A DNA stretch of 46,025 bases, taken from assembly GCA_017510925.1 (NCBI GenBank), contig JAFWLT010000009.1, positions 1-46,025 of the forward strand, given 5' to 3'. Within the stretch, counting starts at the first letter, position 1; each line of letters opens with the position of its first letter. The DNA comes from Candidatus Saccharimonadota bacterium (lineage in GTDB: Bacteria > Patescibacteriota > Saccharimonadia > Saccharimonadales > Saccharimonadaceae). The notes under the pieces are model-generated. The model saw nothing but the letters and a program-made list of their open reading frames with translations, did no database searches and had not been told where the DNA came from. Shown piece by piece: positions 26,448-34,924 of this stretch. The position numbers and the translations under genes are program-made.

Positions 26448-28220
26448 TTAGAGTGTGCGTTTTTTGGTTTCACGAGTGAAGAATGAGAGTCTATCGCCGA
26501 TTTGGAGATCAATTTTTGAAGTAGTTTTGAGAGCGAGACCACCAGTTTCGCCGGCTACGAGGCTATCTACATCCATCTTCTCTTTTTGAGTTGAAGTAAC
26601 TTCGGTTTCGCCGATGAATTTCTTATCTCTGACTACTCTAGCGAGGTAGCCTGGTTTTACTTCCCCTCTTAAGACTTCCCCACCAGCAATGATAGAGGTT
26701 TTTTCGGTACGGAAGACGCCGAGAACTTTCATTTCGCCTTTGTCTTCTTCTACGATTTCGGCATCGAGGAGATTTTCCATCTCTTTTTTGGCATCATCTA
26801 GGAGTTCGTAAATCACCTTGTAGGTGCGAACTGGGATATTGTCTCTGGCTGCCATCTTGGAAATGTTGATAGGCACGCCTACGTTAAAGCCATAAATTAC
26901 AGTGTTTTCGCCGGCAGCCATATAAACATCATTTTCGTTGATATCGCCTACACCGGTAGATACGATATTAAGGGTGATTTCGCCGTGGGTATCAATGAGT
27001 TTAAGACTGTCTACTACAGAGGTAACGGAGCCTAAAACATCGCCTTTTACAATAACGTTAAAGACCTTGGAATTGTCGGCTACATTCATCATACGGAGAA
27101 GATCGGTAGAGGTAACGTTGGCGTTGGCAGACTCGTCGGCAGCAGCTTGAGCATTGAGAAGAGCCATTTTTCTGGCAGTTTTTTCGTCTGCAACTTCGTT
27201 AAATCTATCACCAAAGTTTGGAAGTTCTTTAAAACCAGTAATAGTAACAGGGGTAGATGGAGTGGCTTTGCCTTTTGGTTTGCCCTTCCAATCTAGCATA
27301 GTACGAACTTTGCCATAGGTGGAGCCGGCCACCACAAACTCGCCAGTTTTTAGTTCGCCACCGGTAACAAGAAGGTTTACTACGGAACCTTTACCGGTTT
27401 CCATATGAGATTCAATCACGAGACCTTCGGCTGGAATATCTACGTCAGCCTTGAGCTCTTCGATATCAGCAGTCAAAAGAATCATATCAAGAAGTTGGTC
27501 GAGGTTTTGATTTTGCTTGGCAGAAATTGGCACCATAGTGATATCGCCACCCCATTCTTCTGGCTGGAGACCGTGGTTTGAAAGATCTGCTTTGGTGCGA
27601 TCAATATCGGCACCTTCTCTATCGATCTTATTGATAGCTACGATGATCTTAGCATTGGCAGATTTAGCAAAGTTGATAGCCTCTACGGTCTGTGGTTTAA
27701 CGCCGTCATCGGCAGCAACTACAATTACTACGATGTCCGTAAGGAGTGCACCGTGCTGACGAATAGCTGCAAAAGCTTCGTGGCCTGGAGTATCCAGAAA
27801 AGTAATGAGTCTATCGTTGTATTTGAGCTGATAAGCAGAAATGTGTTGAGTAATACCACCGGCTTCGCCCTCTACAGTCTTCTTGTTTAACAAGGTATCT
27901 AGAAGAGTGGTTTTACCGTGATCTACGTGACCCATTACAGCTACTACTGGTGGCCTTAACACGGCTTTGTCAGATAGCTCACGATGATAATCAGAAGTCT
28001 TGGTAGCAGTATTTTTCTTCTCTAGTTTGACGTTTTTAAGGCCAAGTTCGTCGATAATGATCTGGGCAGTTTCGTAATCTAGTCTCTGATTGATGGTAGC
28101 AACGATACCGTTCTTAAAGAGAGTGCCGATTAATTCGGTAACAGAAAGGCCGAGGGCGTTTGAGAGTTCGTCCACAGTGATAGAACCAGCAATCTGAATG
28201 GTTTTTTCCTCTTGATCCAT
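26448..28220 (-). CDS. infB: Translation initiation factor IF-2
   Basis: GTPase that positions fMet-tRNA on the 30S subunit. 590 aa, short because the N-terminal extension is nearly absent: a single IF2_N-like segment (ITVDELSNALGLSVTELIGT) leads into the G domain. G1 GHVDHGKT, G3 DTPGHEAF and G4 NKID are intact. Domains II-IV follow with GDVLGS and the C-terminal tRNA-binding barrel. AAAGGAAG precedes the ATG. Its promoter region is shared with the divergent tRNA-Asn. Confidence 0.95.
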   Translation of the reverse strand: MDQEEKTIQIAGSITVDELSNALGLSVTELIGTLFKNGIVATINQRLDYETAQIIIDELGLKNVKLEKKNTATKTSDYHRELSDKAVLRPPVVAVMGHVDHGKTTLLDTLLNKKTVEGEAGGITQHISAYQLKYNDRLITFLDTPGHEAFAAIRQHGALLTDIVVIVVAADDGVKPQTVEAINFAKSANAKIIVAINKIDREGADIDRTKADLSNHGLQPEEWGGDITMVPISAKQNQNLDQLLDMILLTADIEELKADVDIPAEGLVIESHMETGKGSVVNLLVTGGELKTGEFVVAGSTYGKVRTMLDWKGKPKGKATPSTPVTITGFKELPNFGDRFNEVADEKTARKMALLNAQAAADESANANVTSTDLLRMMNVADNSKVFNVIVKGDVLGSVTSVVDSLKLIDTHGEITLNIVSTGVGDINENDVYMAAGENTVIYGFNVGVPINISKMAARDNIPVRTYKVIYELLDDAKKEMENLLDAEIVEEDKGEMKVLGVFRTEKTSIIAGGEVLRGEVKPGYLARVVRDKKFIGETEVTSTQKEKMDVDSLVAGETGGLALKTTSKIDLQIGDRLSFFTRETKKRTL

Positions 28221-28284
28221 CTTCTTCCTTTCTGCTTGAAAAATAAAACTTCTCTTAATTTTACCATATTTTGAGAAAATATGC

Positions 28285-28290
28285 TATAAT
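28285..28290 (+). promoter_or_regulatory. Extended -10 box of tRNA-Asn
   Basis: TGCTATAAT ends 15 nt before the mature tRNA 5' end. No good -35 at 17 nt is seen, consistent with an extended -10 promoter. Confidence 0.55.
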
Positions 28291-28305
28291 AGAGGTACAT
28301 AATAG

Positions 28306-28380
28306 TCCCGGGTAGCTCAATGGTGGAGCAAGAAGCTGTTAACTTCGAGGTTGCTGGTTCGAGTCCAGTCCCGGGAGCCA
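28306..28380 (+). tRNA. tRNA-Asn (GTT), CCA encoded
   Basis: Full cloverleaf: 7-bp acceptor stem TCCCGGG/CCCGGGA, D stem GCTC/GAGC, anticodon loop CTGTTAA with GTT at 28338-28340, T stem with loop TTCGAGT, discriminator G, encoded CCA. The outermost anticodon-stem pair is an A-G mismatch. A terminator (AGACC/GGTCT plus T8) follows directly, then a partial copy of the tRNA's own 3' end. Confidence 0.93.
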
Positions 28381-28381
28381 C

Positions 28382-28404
28382 AGACCTCTACGGGTCTTTT
28401 TTTT
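28382..28404 (+). terminator. Terminator of tRNA-Asn
   Basis: AGACC, a 5-nt loop and GGGTCT followed by eight T. A near-identical copy follows the duplicated tRNA fragment at 28446-28467. Confidence 0.65.
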
Positions 28405-28407
28405 CTT

Positions 28408-28467
28408 GGACTCGTTCTTCGAATCGAGTCCAGTCCCGGGAGCCACAGACCTACGGGTCTTTTTTTA
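28408..28467 (+). repeat. T-arm-like hairpin fused to a copy of the tRNA-Asn 3' end and terminator
   Basis: GGACTCG (28408-28414), loop TTCTTCGAAT, CGAGTCC (28425-28431). From 28425 the sequence repeats 27 nt of the tRNA-Asn 3' end including CCA (original 28360-28386), then a second terminator copy lacking 2 nt. The offset is 65 nt. The loop contains the consensus T-loop heptamer TTCGAAT. The same design follows tRNA-Ile at 43176-43222. Confidence 0.8.
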
Positions 28468-28698
28468 TTTCTGTAATTCAAAGCGATATTTCTGTTTTAC
28501 GTCTGGATATTTTTTGTGATCTACTTCTTCAAAAAACATATCGTATGGCCGGCACCAAAGTTTGCCGTCGCCATAGAGTGCCCGGTAAGCGACCATCTTC
28601 TCCTCTGTTTCGCTATTATAAATCACGTCTTCAAGTAAATACAAGTTACCTTTGAAATGGCGATAAACACCGTGGAGCTTGAACCTCTCGTTTTCCAT
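28465..28698 (-). CDS. DUF1653 family protein
   Basis: 77 aa. Matches the DUF1653 pattern in order: GVYRHFKGNLYLLEDVI, MVAYRALYGDGKLWCRPYDM, FFEEV. A small single-domain beta-rich protein of unknown role. TATAAT ends 6 nt before the ATG (leaderless). It converges on the duplicated tRNA terminator. Confidence 0.8.
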   Translation of the reverse strand: MENERFKLHGVYRHFKGNLYLLEDVIYNSETEEKMVAYRALYGDGKLWCRPYDMFFEEVDHKKYPDVKQKYRFELQK

Positions 28699-28771
28699 AG
28701 TTTAATTATAGCACGCTTAGGAATCTCTTTATTCCATTGCTTTTTTTAAGAATATAGCATATACTTAAAAC

Positions 28772-28838
28772 ATAACGCAGGCGCCAGAAACCTGCAAGGT
28801 TGGTTTGTTACCGTTCTACGCGAACGGTAACTTTTTTG
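28772..28838 (+). ncRNA. Orphan small RNA of about 67 nt with its own promoter and terminator
   Basis: TTGCTT (28737-28742), 17 nt, TATACT (28760-28765). The RNA would contain GCAGG/CCTGC and end in a 10-bp perfect hairpin, GTTACCGTTC with GAACGGTAAC, followed by T6. No ORF. It overlaps, on the opposite strand, the last codons of the 24-codon ORF at 28808-28882. Confidence 0.55.
28807..28838 (+). terminator. Strong rho-independent terminator
   Basis: 10-bp perfect stem, 5-nt loop (TACGC) and T6 on the plus strand. There is no U-run in the minus direction. Confidence 0.75.
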
Positions 28839-28882
28839 ATTTTAGGCTTCCACACGAATCTAAAGTGCAACTCTATCTCCAT
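28808..28882 (-). CDS. Possible 24-residue protein
   Basis: ATG 28882 has AAGGAG 6 nt upstream; the frame is 24 codons and ends in TAA. The peptide begins MEIELHFRFVWKPKI and ends VTVRVER, with alternating beta-like residues and a net positive charge. Its last codons coincide with the terminator of the opposite-strand RNA, so either the peptide or the terminator could be the selected feature. It lies 17 nt after another small frame. Confidence 0.35.
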   Translation of the reverse strand: MEIELHFRFVWKPKIKKVTVRVER

Positions 28883-28899
28883 ATGTGACTCCTTTTTAA

Positions 28900-29013
28900 T
28901 TATTTATTTTCATAAACAACTAACGGGAATCTAGGACCCAGTTTATCTAGCATCACTACGTTTTGATCCCCGTTGAGAGTCTTACAGCTTTCAATGCCAC
29001 CATCCAGAACCAA
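28900..29013 (-). CDS. Possible 37-residue protein (TTG start)
   Basis: An open frame from TTG 29013, or a shorter one from ATG 28953, ends in TAA at 28900. It ends LDKLGPRFPLVVYENK, which looks protein-like. A promoter-like TTGTTT-17-TATAAA on the minus strand lies just upstream (about 29049-29077). No ribosome binding site is clear. Offered because it forms a tidy unit with the 24-codon ORF; it may be chance. Confidence 0.25.
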   Translation of the reverse strand: MVLDGGIESCKTLNGDQNVVMLDKLGPRFPLVVYENK

Positions 29014-29101
29014 ATACGAAAATCAAAAGTGGCACCAACCCGGTGTCTTTATAGCACACCAAGAGGTGGAAAACAACCCCCTACCCTGTGGTTATGCTAA
29101 T

Positions 29102-32100
29102 CTAGCGAGCCATACACCGGACTGGGAAACCGTTGGCGTATGATTGGACGAGAGCGCTATTTACGGAATACGAGCCATCAGATCTTTTCTTAAAATTAAG
29201 GTAATAAGCACCGAGATAAGAATAATTACCACCAGCATCGTGGAATCCTTGGTTAGTAGATGACCAGTAATTAGAATCGCTACCCCCACTACGGAGACCA
29301 TTACTAGCATAATAATATCCTGGGCGTAAGAAATTAGGAATAGTACCAGGGCCTGCATTATTATCAAAATTACTAGCAGTAACATTGTTATCGCTATAAG
29401 CGCTATAAGATGACTCTAAATCTACTCCATAAGAAGTAATTAGCCTATAGTAATCGCCAGTCTTCCAATTAGAATTAGTCCGGGGGTTATCATTGCTAGT
29501 AGTAGATGTAGGCAGTCTCCAACCTCTAGGACACATAGAATAAGCTGCGTTATAACCATCACTAGTAACGACAGTACCACTTGCGTCCTTACCACCAGCT
29601 GTAGCAACTCTCCAAGAATAGTAAGAGTTACATGGATGGTCAGCATAACAATCTGCCTGGTCAGTAGTTTCATTACCAGAGTTATAAACATAATCTTTAG
29701 TGTAATCATAAAAATCAGTAGTACTAATACTAGTATTTGAAGCCGGGAGAGTATAATAGTTATCTGTAGGCACATCAGAAGTGCTAGCATTAAGTGTAGT
29801 ACCACCAGCAAGGTTGAGATCACTTGTCATCCATAATTGGCCATCAAGAAGTTTAGCTACAGTGTAATCTTTGTTGTCACGAGCATCTTTAAGAGTGTAG
29901 GTAACCTCAGTTGCAGTATTGGTTACAATTTGTGGATTTATCTGTTGCATATAAGTAATATCATCCACCGTCCGGTTGTCGTCCTTAATACAACGCACCG
30001 AGAAACCATAGTAGCGATAGCCGTAGTTTTGTGGAGTTACTCCTGATGCATTGACGCCAAGATCGTGCATATAGTTACCATCAGTATAGCGCGTAGAAGA
30101 CCAAAAGACGGCATATGTATTTTGGTATTGGGTGGTACCACCAACAATATAACCTGAAAGTGGGGTACTGAGTGCTGCTTTGTAGGTAGAATGGTTGGAC
30201 CCATAAGCTTCGTAAAGCTTTTGGTATTCCCCGGTTGCGCCACTAGTAGGCATACGCCAACCACTTGGACAAACATCTTCAGAAGCATCACCAGTGCCAG
30301 CGCCAGATGCATAACAATACGATCCAGCCGATGCTGCGCAGAAGTTGTAATATATACCAACTTTACCATTACCAGCGCCATAATTGGTGGTAGTAGTATT
30401 CTTGGAGGCAGTATTAATCTTTGGTAAGTTATAAGCATCTGCCCAAGAACTACTCACGTTATTTTTGAGATTAGTAAGGCTAGCAGTGGATGCATTAGTA
30501 GTAGATTCCGTAAGATTAGCCTGCACACTGGAGTCGGTAAGATCTAGCGCGAGGTTGTCTAGCATCCAAATGTTGCCATCGGCAAGCTTGGAGACTTTGT
30601 ACTTCCCTCCGTCACGATTGTCTTTGAGCATAGCCGTATCACCAGTGTTTGGCATTAAGCTGTCTAGTTCACTTTGCGAGATATTTTGCATTACTGGCAA
30701 ATCACTATCATCCTTGATGCAACGTACGTGAATACCATCACCACGACCATCGTTATTATTTGGGTCATAGAACATATTTGTACCATTGTACATCAAGAGG
30801 TAGCGTCCATAATCCTGCGATGCGCTATTGGTAGAACTCCACCAAATACCATAGCTTGTACCGAGAGTACCATTATAGTATCGGCCACCCTGTATTGGGC
30901 TAAACTGGGTCCCATAATCAACAGCGTTTATAACTTCTGTAGAGTTTGGAAGACGCCAGCCTTTAGGGCAAATGCTATACTCTGCTTCGTTTGTATTTGA
31001 CGAACCGGTGATGGTTTTTGCAGAAGCTGCAGCGTAGTTATAATAAGCGCCGTAAGTAGAATTACAAGTTATATAATCATCGTCATAAGAGTTAGTTTTG
31101 CCTGCAACCGTAACAGTAGAAGTGGTATAATCGGTGGATACGTTAGAGTCTGCGCTAGTAAGAGTTTTGGCAGCGTAGCCAGAACCATAAGTACTGCCTG
31201 TGCCGTTACAACCAATAGCTAAGTTTCTAATCATCCAAACGTTACCATCGCTAAACTTCTTTACTGTATATATCTGGCCATCGCGTTCGTCTTCTAGGGT
31301 CTTGGTTTCGTTTACAGCCATCGCGCCAGCATCTTGGCTAGAGAATTTTTGCATAGTCTGGCGCATAATACAGCGGATAGAGAACCCATTGCGACTACGA
31401 TAGCCAGCTGTACTGTTAACAAATGAAGATCCATCATATTGAGTTTGGTATCTATTTTGAGCAGAGGACGAAGTAGATGTCCACCAAACTCCCACATTCT
31501 GCCGTTTTTCGCCATCAATATAATATCCGGTAACTGCTGCATTGAAGTTTGTAGTGGCACCACTCGTAGAAGTCATCGCTGTCATTTCGCTATATGACGG
31601 GAGTTTCCAGCCAGCCGGACAAATATCCTGTGTCGCATCAATAGTATTAGAATTAGTAGAAATAGTACCTGCACTAGCTGCATAAAAATTATAATAAACG
31701 CCGACATTGTTGTCTCCAGAATCTTTAGCGCAAGCATAATTATAACCGTTAGTAGAGTCACAGTGGCCAGTATAAGACGAATCAGTAGAAACTATACTGT
31801 AGGCAGATACATCAAAATCGGGCCCAGAAAAGTTCGACTGATCAGCTGAAATAGTACCAGTAGTACGTAAGTTCTGAGTCATCCAACAATTACCGTTTAT
31901 CCACCTTACCGTGTATTCATTGCCATCACGAGAATCTCTGAGCGTGTAATCTCCTGACGATGCACGAGTTCTACAAAGTTCTGGGGTGAAGGATTGCATA
32001 GTGTCCCCCATCTCCCATATAGCATAGAGATTAGCAGTAGCAGTACCAGTGGATGGAATGGATGTGAAGGTAAAGGTATCACCAGACTGGTAAGTAGTGC

Positions 32101-32950
32101 CAGTACAAGTAGATGGGTTGGTAGTATGATCTATAGTACCATAGCACCAGCCTTTAAATATAGCACCAGATCTAGTTGGGTTAGTTGCTGAGATAATAAA
32201 TTCTGATGCAGTGATGTTAGACTGTGCATCTTGTTCTAGTACAGTAGCTGTACCATCATAGTTATCTATATAGTCTATTTGGTATGAAATAGGATTACCA
32301 ACAGCAGTAAGTACAAAGGTATTAGTATAAGTACCAGTTTGTTTCTCGTAGTCTACTCTAGCACCTAGAGCAAGAGTAAAGTTGTCTGATGTACCAGTGG
32401 TGTTTGGTGCATTTGTGCTGTAGATGGTTTTAGCAGTAGATGATGTAGGAGCTGCCATAAAGTCTGTGGTAGTAGTGTTATTGACGTTTAGTCTGTATCC
32501 CCATTTGTTAGCATAGGTAGAAGCAGAGCCTGTCCTGAAGTCAGATTCTGTAGTGTTAGATGTAATGGTATCTAGAGTATCTCCTGTGATGTTGTTTACT
32601 AGTTGGCCTGATGTATCACTGCCGAGCAAAGTTACACTATAGCCCGTGAGGTTGTCTGTGGTAACTGAGAATTCTGCTTGGTCTGCTGCAGCTGAGATAG
32701 CAAAGGTACCATCCTTTGAGGTTGGTGTGATATCTACTGAAGCTGTATCTTTTGATGAGATGATAGAAAGTGAGGTAGTAGCAGGAACGGTTGTAGCTTC
32801 TGCATCTTCTTTATGTTTAGCAATAGGAAATACAGCAAGGAGAGTGAGGATAGCGAGAGCACAGAAAGCTCCCGTACTTACAATACGAAATCTCCTAGAG
32901 CGAGATATTACACGCTCTGTACCACTGTTTGTTTTCCCGTTAAAAAACAT
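29102..32950 (-). CDS. Giant secreted surface protein with four FISUMP modules
   Basis: 1282 aa. N-terminal membrane/signal segment (about 25-45, IVSTGAFCALAILTLLAVF), then the LTGYSVTLLG...NKWGYRLNV domain shared with the protein at 2441-4375. An InlB B-repeat/Listeria-Bacteroides-like domain (IDYIDNYDGTATV, FKGWCYG, ANLYAIWE) lies before residue 317. Four FISUMP-type modules start near residues 318, 533, 754 and 1001, each with a D.RDG/N motif, WM..NL, CP.GWRLP-like and a closing RCI/RCM. Likely exposed on the cell surface; adhesion or host contact is an inference. No anchoring motif is seen at the C-terminus, which ends on the last module. Confidence 0.8.
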   Translation of the reverse strand: MFFNGKTNSGTERVISRSRRFRIVSTGAFCALAILTLLAVFPIAKHKEDAEATTVPATTSLSIISSKDTASVDITPTSKDGTFAISAAADQAEFSVTTDNLTGYSVTLLGSDTSGQLVNNITGDTLDTITSNTTESDFRTGSASTYANKWGYRLNVNNTTTTDFMAAPTSSTAKTIYSTNAPNTTGTSDNFTLALGARVDYEKQTGTYTNTFVLTAVGNPISYQIDYIDNYDGTATVLEQDAQSNITASEFIISATNPTRSGAIFKGWCYGTIDHTTNPSTCTGTTYQSGDTFTFTSIPSTGTATANLYAIWEMGDTMQSFTPELCRTRASSGDYTLRDSRDGNEYTVRWINGNCWMTQNLRTTGTISADQSNFSGPDFDVSAYSIVSTDSSYTGHCDSTNGYNYACAKDSGDNNVGVYYNFYAASAGTISTNSNTIDATQDICPAGWKLPSYSEMTAMTSTSGATTNFNAAVTGYYIDGEKRQNVGVWWTSTSSSAQNRYQTQYDGSSFVNSTAGYRSRNGFSIRCIMRQTMQKFSSQDAGAMAVNETKTLEDERDGQIYTVKKFSDGNVWMIRNLAIGCNGTGSTYGSGYAAKTLTSADSNVSTDYTTSTVTVAGKTNSYDDDYITCNSTYGAYYNYAAASAKTITGSSNTNEAEYSICPKGWRLPNSTEVINAVDYGTQFSPIQGGRYYNGTLGTSYGIWWSSTNSASQDYGRYLLMYNGTNMFYDPNNNDGRGDGIHVRCIKDDSDLPVMQNISQSELDSLMPNTGDTAMLKDNRDGGKYKVSKLADGNIWMLDNLALDLTDSSVQANLTESTTNASTASLTNLKNNVSSSWADAYNLPKINTASKNTTTTNYGAGNGKVGIYYNFCAASAGSYCYASGAGTGDASEDVCPSGWRMPTSGATGEYQKLYEAYGSNHSTYKAALSTPLSGYIVGGTTQYQNTYAVFWSSTRYTDGNYMHDLGVNASGVTPQNYGYRYYGFSVRCIKDDNRTVDDITYMQQINPQIVTNTATEVTYTLKDARDNKDYTVAKLLDGQLWMTSDLNLAGGTTLNASTSDVPTDNYYTLPASNTSISTTDFYDYTKDYVYNSGNETTDQADCYADHPCNSYYSWRVATAGGKDASGTVVTSDGYNAAYSMCPRGWRLPTSTTSNDNPRTNSNWKTGDYYRLITSYGVDLESSYSAYSDNNVTASNFDNNAGPGTIPNFLRPGYYYASNGLRSGGSDSNYWSSTNQGFHDAGGNYSYLGAYYLNFKKRSDGSYSVNSALVQSYANGFPVRCMAR

Positions 32951-32973
32951 TTTTGTATGACCTGTATGGTTTT

Positions 32974-33002
32974 ATTTTAATATGATATTTTTTAAAACGC
33001 AA
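32974..33002 (-). promoter_or_regulatory. Promoter of the giant FISUMP gene
   Basis: On the minus strand TTGCGT, 17 nt, TAAAAT (32974-32979), with an A-tract and GCAC just upstream. The start would be near 32968, leaving an 18-nt leader without a ribosome binding site. Confidence 0.55.
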
Positions 33003-33015
33003 GTGCTTTTTTTAC

Positions 33016-34209
33016 TTATTTTTGCTTTTTTAAGAATTTTGGTAAAGCCAGTTCAAAATTGATAGCGTTTCTTTGGAAGCTCACTACCGTGGCACGAATT
33101 ACGAGCGTAGATAATATAGCAATTTCTACTAAACCAATAATAAGTTCTGGAGTGGTGAGTGTGCCAAAGACGTTTCTTAGCATCATAGCAGTTGGAGCAG
33201 ACAATGGGAAGTAGGTTAAGAAATACACAAACCCACCTGGCTCGCTAGCCATAAAGGCAGACATAAAGTAGAGTGGAAATACTACACCAATAATTACTGG
33301 GCCAATAAATTGCGATGCGTCTTTGGCGGTAGGTGTAATAGTGCCAATATAAGTAAGGCAGCCAGTGGCAAAGAAAACTGAAAAGATAAACAGCACAAGG
33401 TTAGTAATGATGGTGATTGGATCAAATTCCATTTGTGACAAAACGGTAGAGACTATTGGATTATCTTTATAAATAATGAGTGCAACAATAAGTGGGACGA
33501 TCAAAGTTAACATTTGAATGATCCCAAGTAGCATCATAGAAAGGATCTTACCCACAATGAGATGTTTGGTAGAGACGGAAGTTAAAATCATCTCGGAAAT
33601 ACGGTTTTCCTTTTCTTCTACTACCGTCATTAACATACGACCACCAAAGAGTGTGACCAAGAAGAAGAATAGCACTAAGAATATGATTGGGACAACAGCT
33701 TTCCCTAATGCGTTTGGCTCTTCGCCGGTGGTGGTGAGTTTGTTGTCGTTGACTTCAAACTGACCGGTAAGTGCCATTACGTCTAATTCATCGAATTTAG
33801 GCGCGACGGCTTGGTTTAAAATGCCTTTAATAGCCTGGCCATCCATATTAAATAGTTCTAGACCCTCAGAAATATGATAAAAGTCTACTTTTTTGGTGTC
33901 TTTGAAATCTGCTGGGATATAGAAGAATAGGTCTAGCTCGCCATCAACAACTTTCTGCCTTCCCTCTTCTTTTGTAATATTTGCTTTAATTGGCATCCCT
34001 TCTGGCAAAATACCAGCATCATCGGCAATGGCAAATTTAGTATCTTCGCTAAGAGTTGGGTTGGCATCTACGCCATTTGCAGTGAGCATTGAAATTACAA
34101 ACATTGCTACTACCATTAATGGGATCAGGAGGATCGTAGCCCAAAATGATGGCTTTTTAACCTGACGGATAAATTCAAATTTAGTGACAGTCCAAAGTGG
34201 ATTACTCAT
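33016..34209 (-). CDS. ABC-2 type transporter permease (NatB-like)
   Basis: 397 aa. N-terminal transmembrane helix (about 24-45), a large extracytoplasmic domain (about 50-170), then five more membrane segments including VVPIIFLVLFFFLVTLFGG and a motif EEKENRISEMILTSVS typical of the NatB/DUF3526 group. ATG 34209 has GGAGGTG upstream and overlaps the natA-like stop by 8 nt. Together with the ATPase it forms an exporter; the substrate (Na+, drug or lipid) cannot be told. Confidence 0.85.
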   Translation of the reverse strand: MSNPLWTVTKFEFIRQVKKPSFWATILLIPLMVVAMFVISMLTANGVDANPTLSEDTKFAIADDAGILPEGMPIKANITKEEGRQKVVDGELDLFFYIPADFKDTKKVDFYHISEGLELFNMDGQAIKGILNQAVAPKFDELDVMALTGQFEVNDNKLTTTGEEPNALGKAVVPIIFLVLFFFLVTLFGGRMLMTVVEEKENRISEMILTSVSTKHLIVGKILSMMLLGIIQMLTLIVPLIVALIIYKDNPIVSTVLSQMEFDPITIITNLVLFIFSVFFATGCLTYIGTITPTAKDASQFIGPVIIGVVFPLYFMSAFMASEPGGFVYFLTYFPLSAPTAMMLRNVFGTLTTPELIIGLVEIAILSTLVIRATVVSFQRNAINFELALPKFLKKQK

Positions 34210-34924
34210 CTTCACCTCCATATATATCAATAAAGATTTGTTCTAATGATTTGTTCTTGTGAGCTTTTTTGATTTCTGCAATGGTGCCGTAGGCGTGTGC
34301 AACGCCATCTTTTAAGAGGATTACTCTGTCGCATAGCTTCTCTACTTCGTCCATATAATGGGTAATCATAATGATAGCAGCACCTTTTTTGTGGGCTTCT
34401 TCGATAATCTCCATTAGAAGGCGTCTGTTCATAGGGTCAAAACCCTTGGTAGGCTCATCTAGAATAAGTAACTTTGGGTTGTTCATAATAGTAACGCCCA
34501 GCTGGATTTTTTGTTGCTGGCCACCAGAGAGTTTTTCGAGTTTTTGGTTGGCTTTGTCTTCTAGTTTGACGCGTTTTAGGTATTTTTCTGCCCATTCTTT
34601 TGGATCTTTGAGACCTTTGAGCTGGCCAAAATAAAGTAGGTTATCCATAACGGTTTCTTTTTTGTAAAGGCCACGTTCTTCTGGAAGATAGCCTATGGTA
34701 ACATTGGTATCTTCTGGGTCGTACTTTTTGCCGTCGATCAAAAGCTCACCACCAGTAGGTTTATAAAAGCCTAAAAGTGCCCTTAATGTAGTAGTTTTAC
34801 CGGAACCGTTGGCACCAAGTAAGCCAAAGATTTCGCCAGCTTTTACTTCGAATGACAGGTCTTTGATAACTGTTTTATTACCAAAGTCCATTCGGAAGTT
34901 TTTGATTTCTACGATGTTTTTCAT
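34202..34924 (-). CDS. ABC transporter ATPase (NatA-like)
   Basis: 240 aa. Walker A GANGSGKT (about 35-42), signature LSGGQQQK, Walker B LLILDEPTKGFD and switch His in MITHYMDEVEKL are intact. The C-terminal portion is short. GGAGG precedes the ATG, which directly follows the stop of the upstream membrane gene (TAA, ATG). Operon order: membrane exporter, ATPase, permease. Confidence 0.92.
   Translation of the reverse strand: MKNIVEIKNFRMDFGNKTVIKDLSFEVKAGEIFGLLGANGSGKTTTLRALLGFYKPTGGELLIDGKKYDPEDTNVTIGYLPEERGLYKKETVMDNLLYFGQLKGLKDPKEWAEKYLKRVKLEDKANQKLEKLSGGQQQKIQLGVTIMNNPKLLILDEPTKGFDPMNRRLLMEIIEEAHKKGAAIIMITHYMDEVEKLCDRVILLKDGVAHAYGTIAEIKKAHKNKSLEQIFIDIYGGEDE

Noticed and set aside
28306-28467. 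Integrated genomic island at tRNA-Asn
   Set aside because: Tandem 3' ends are present but only about 27 nt lie between them and no integrase is in the window.
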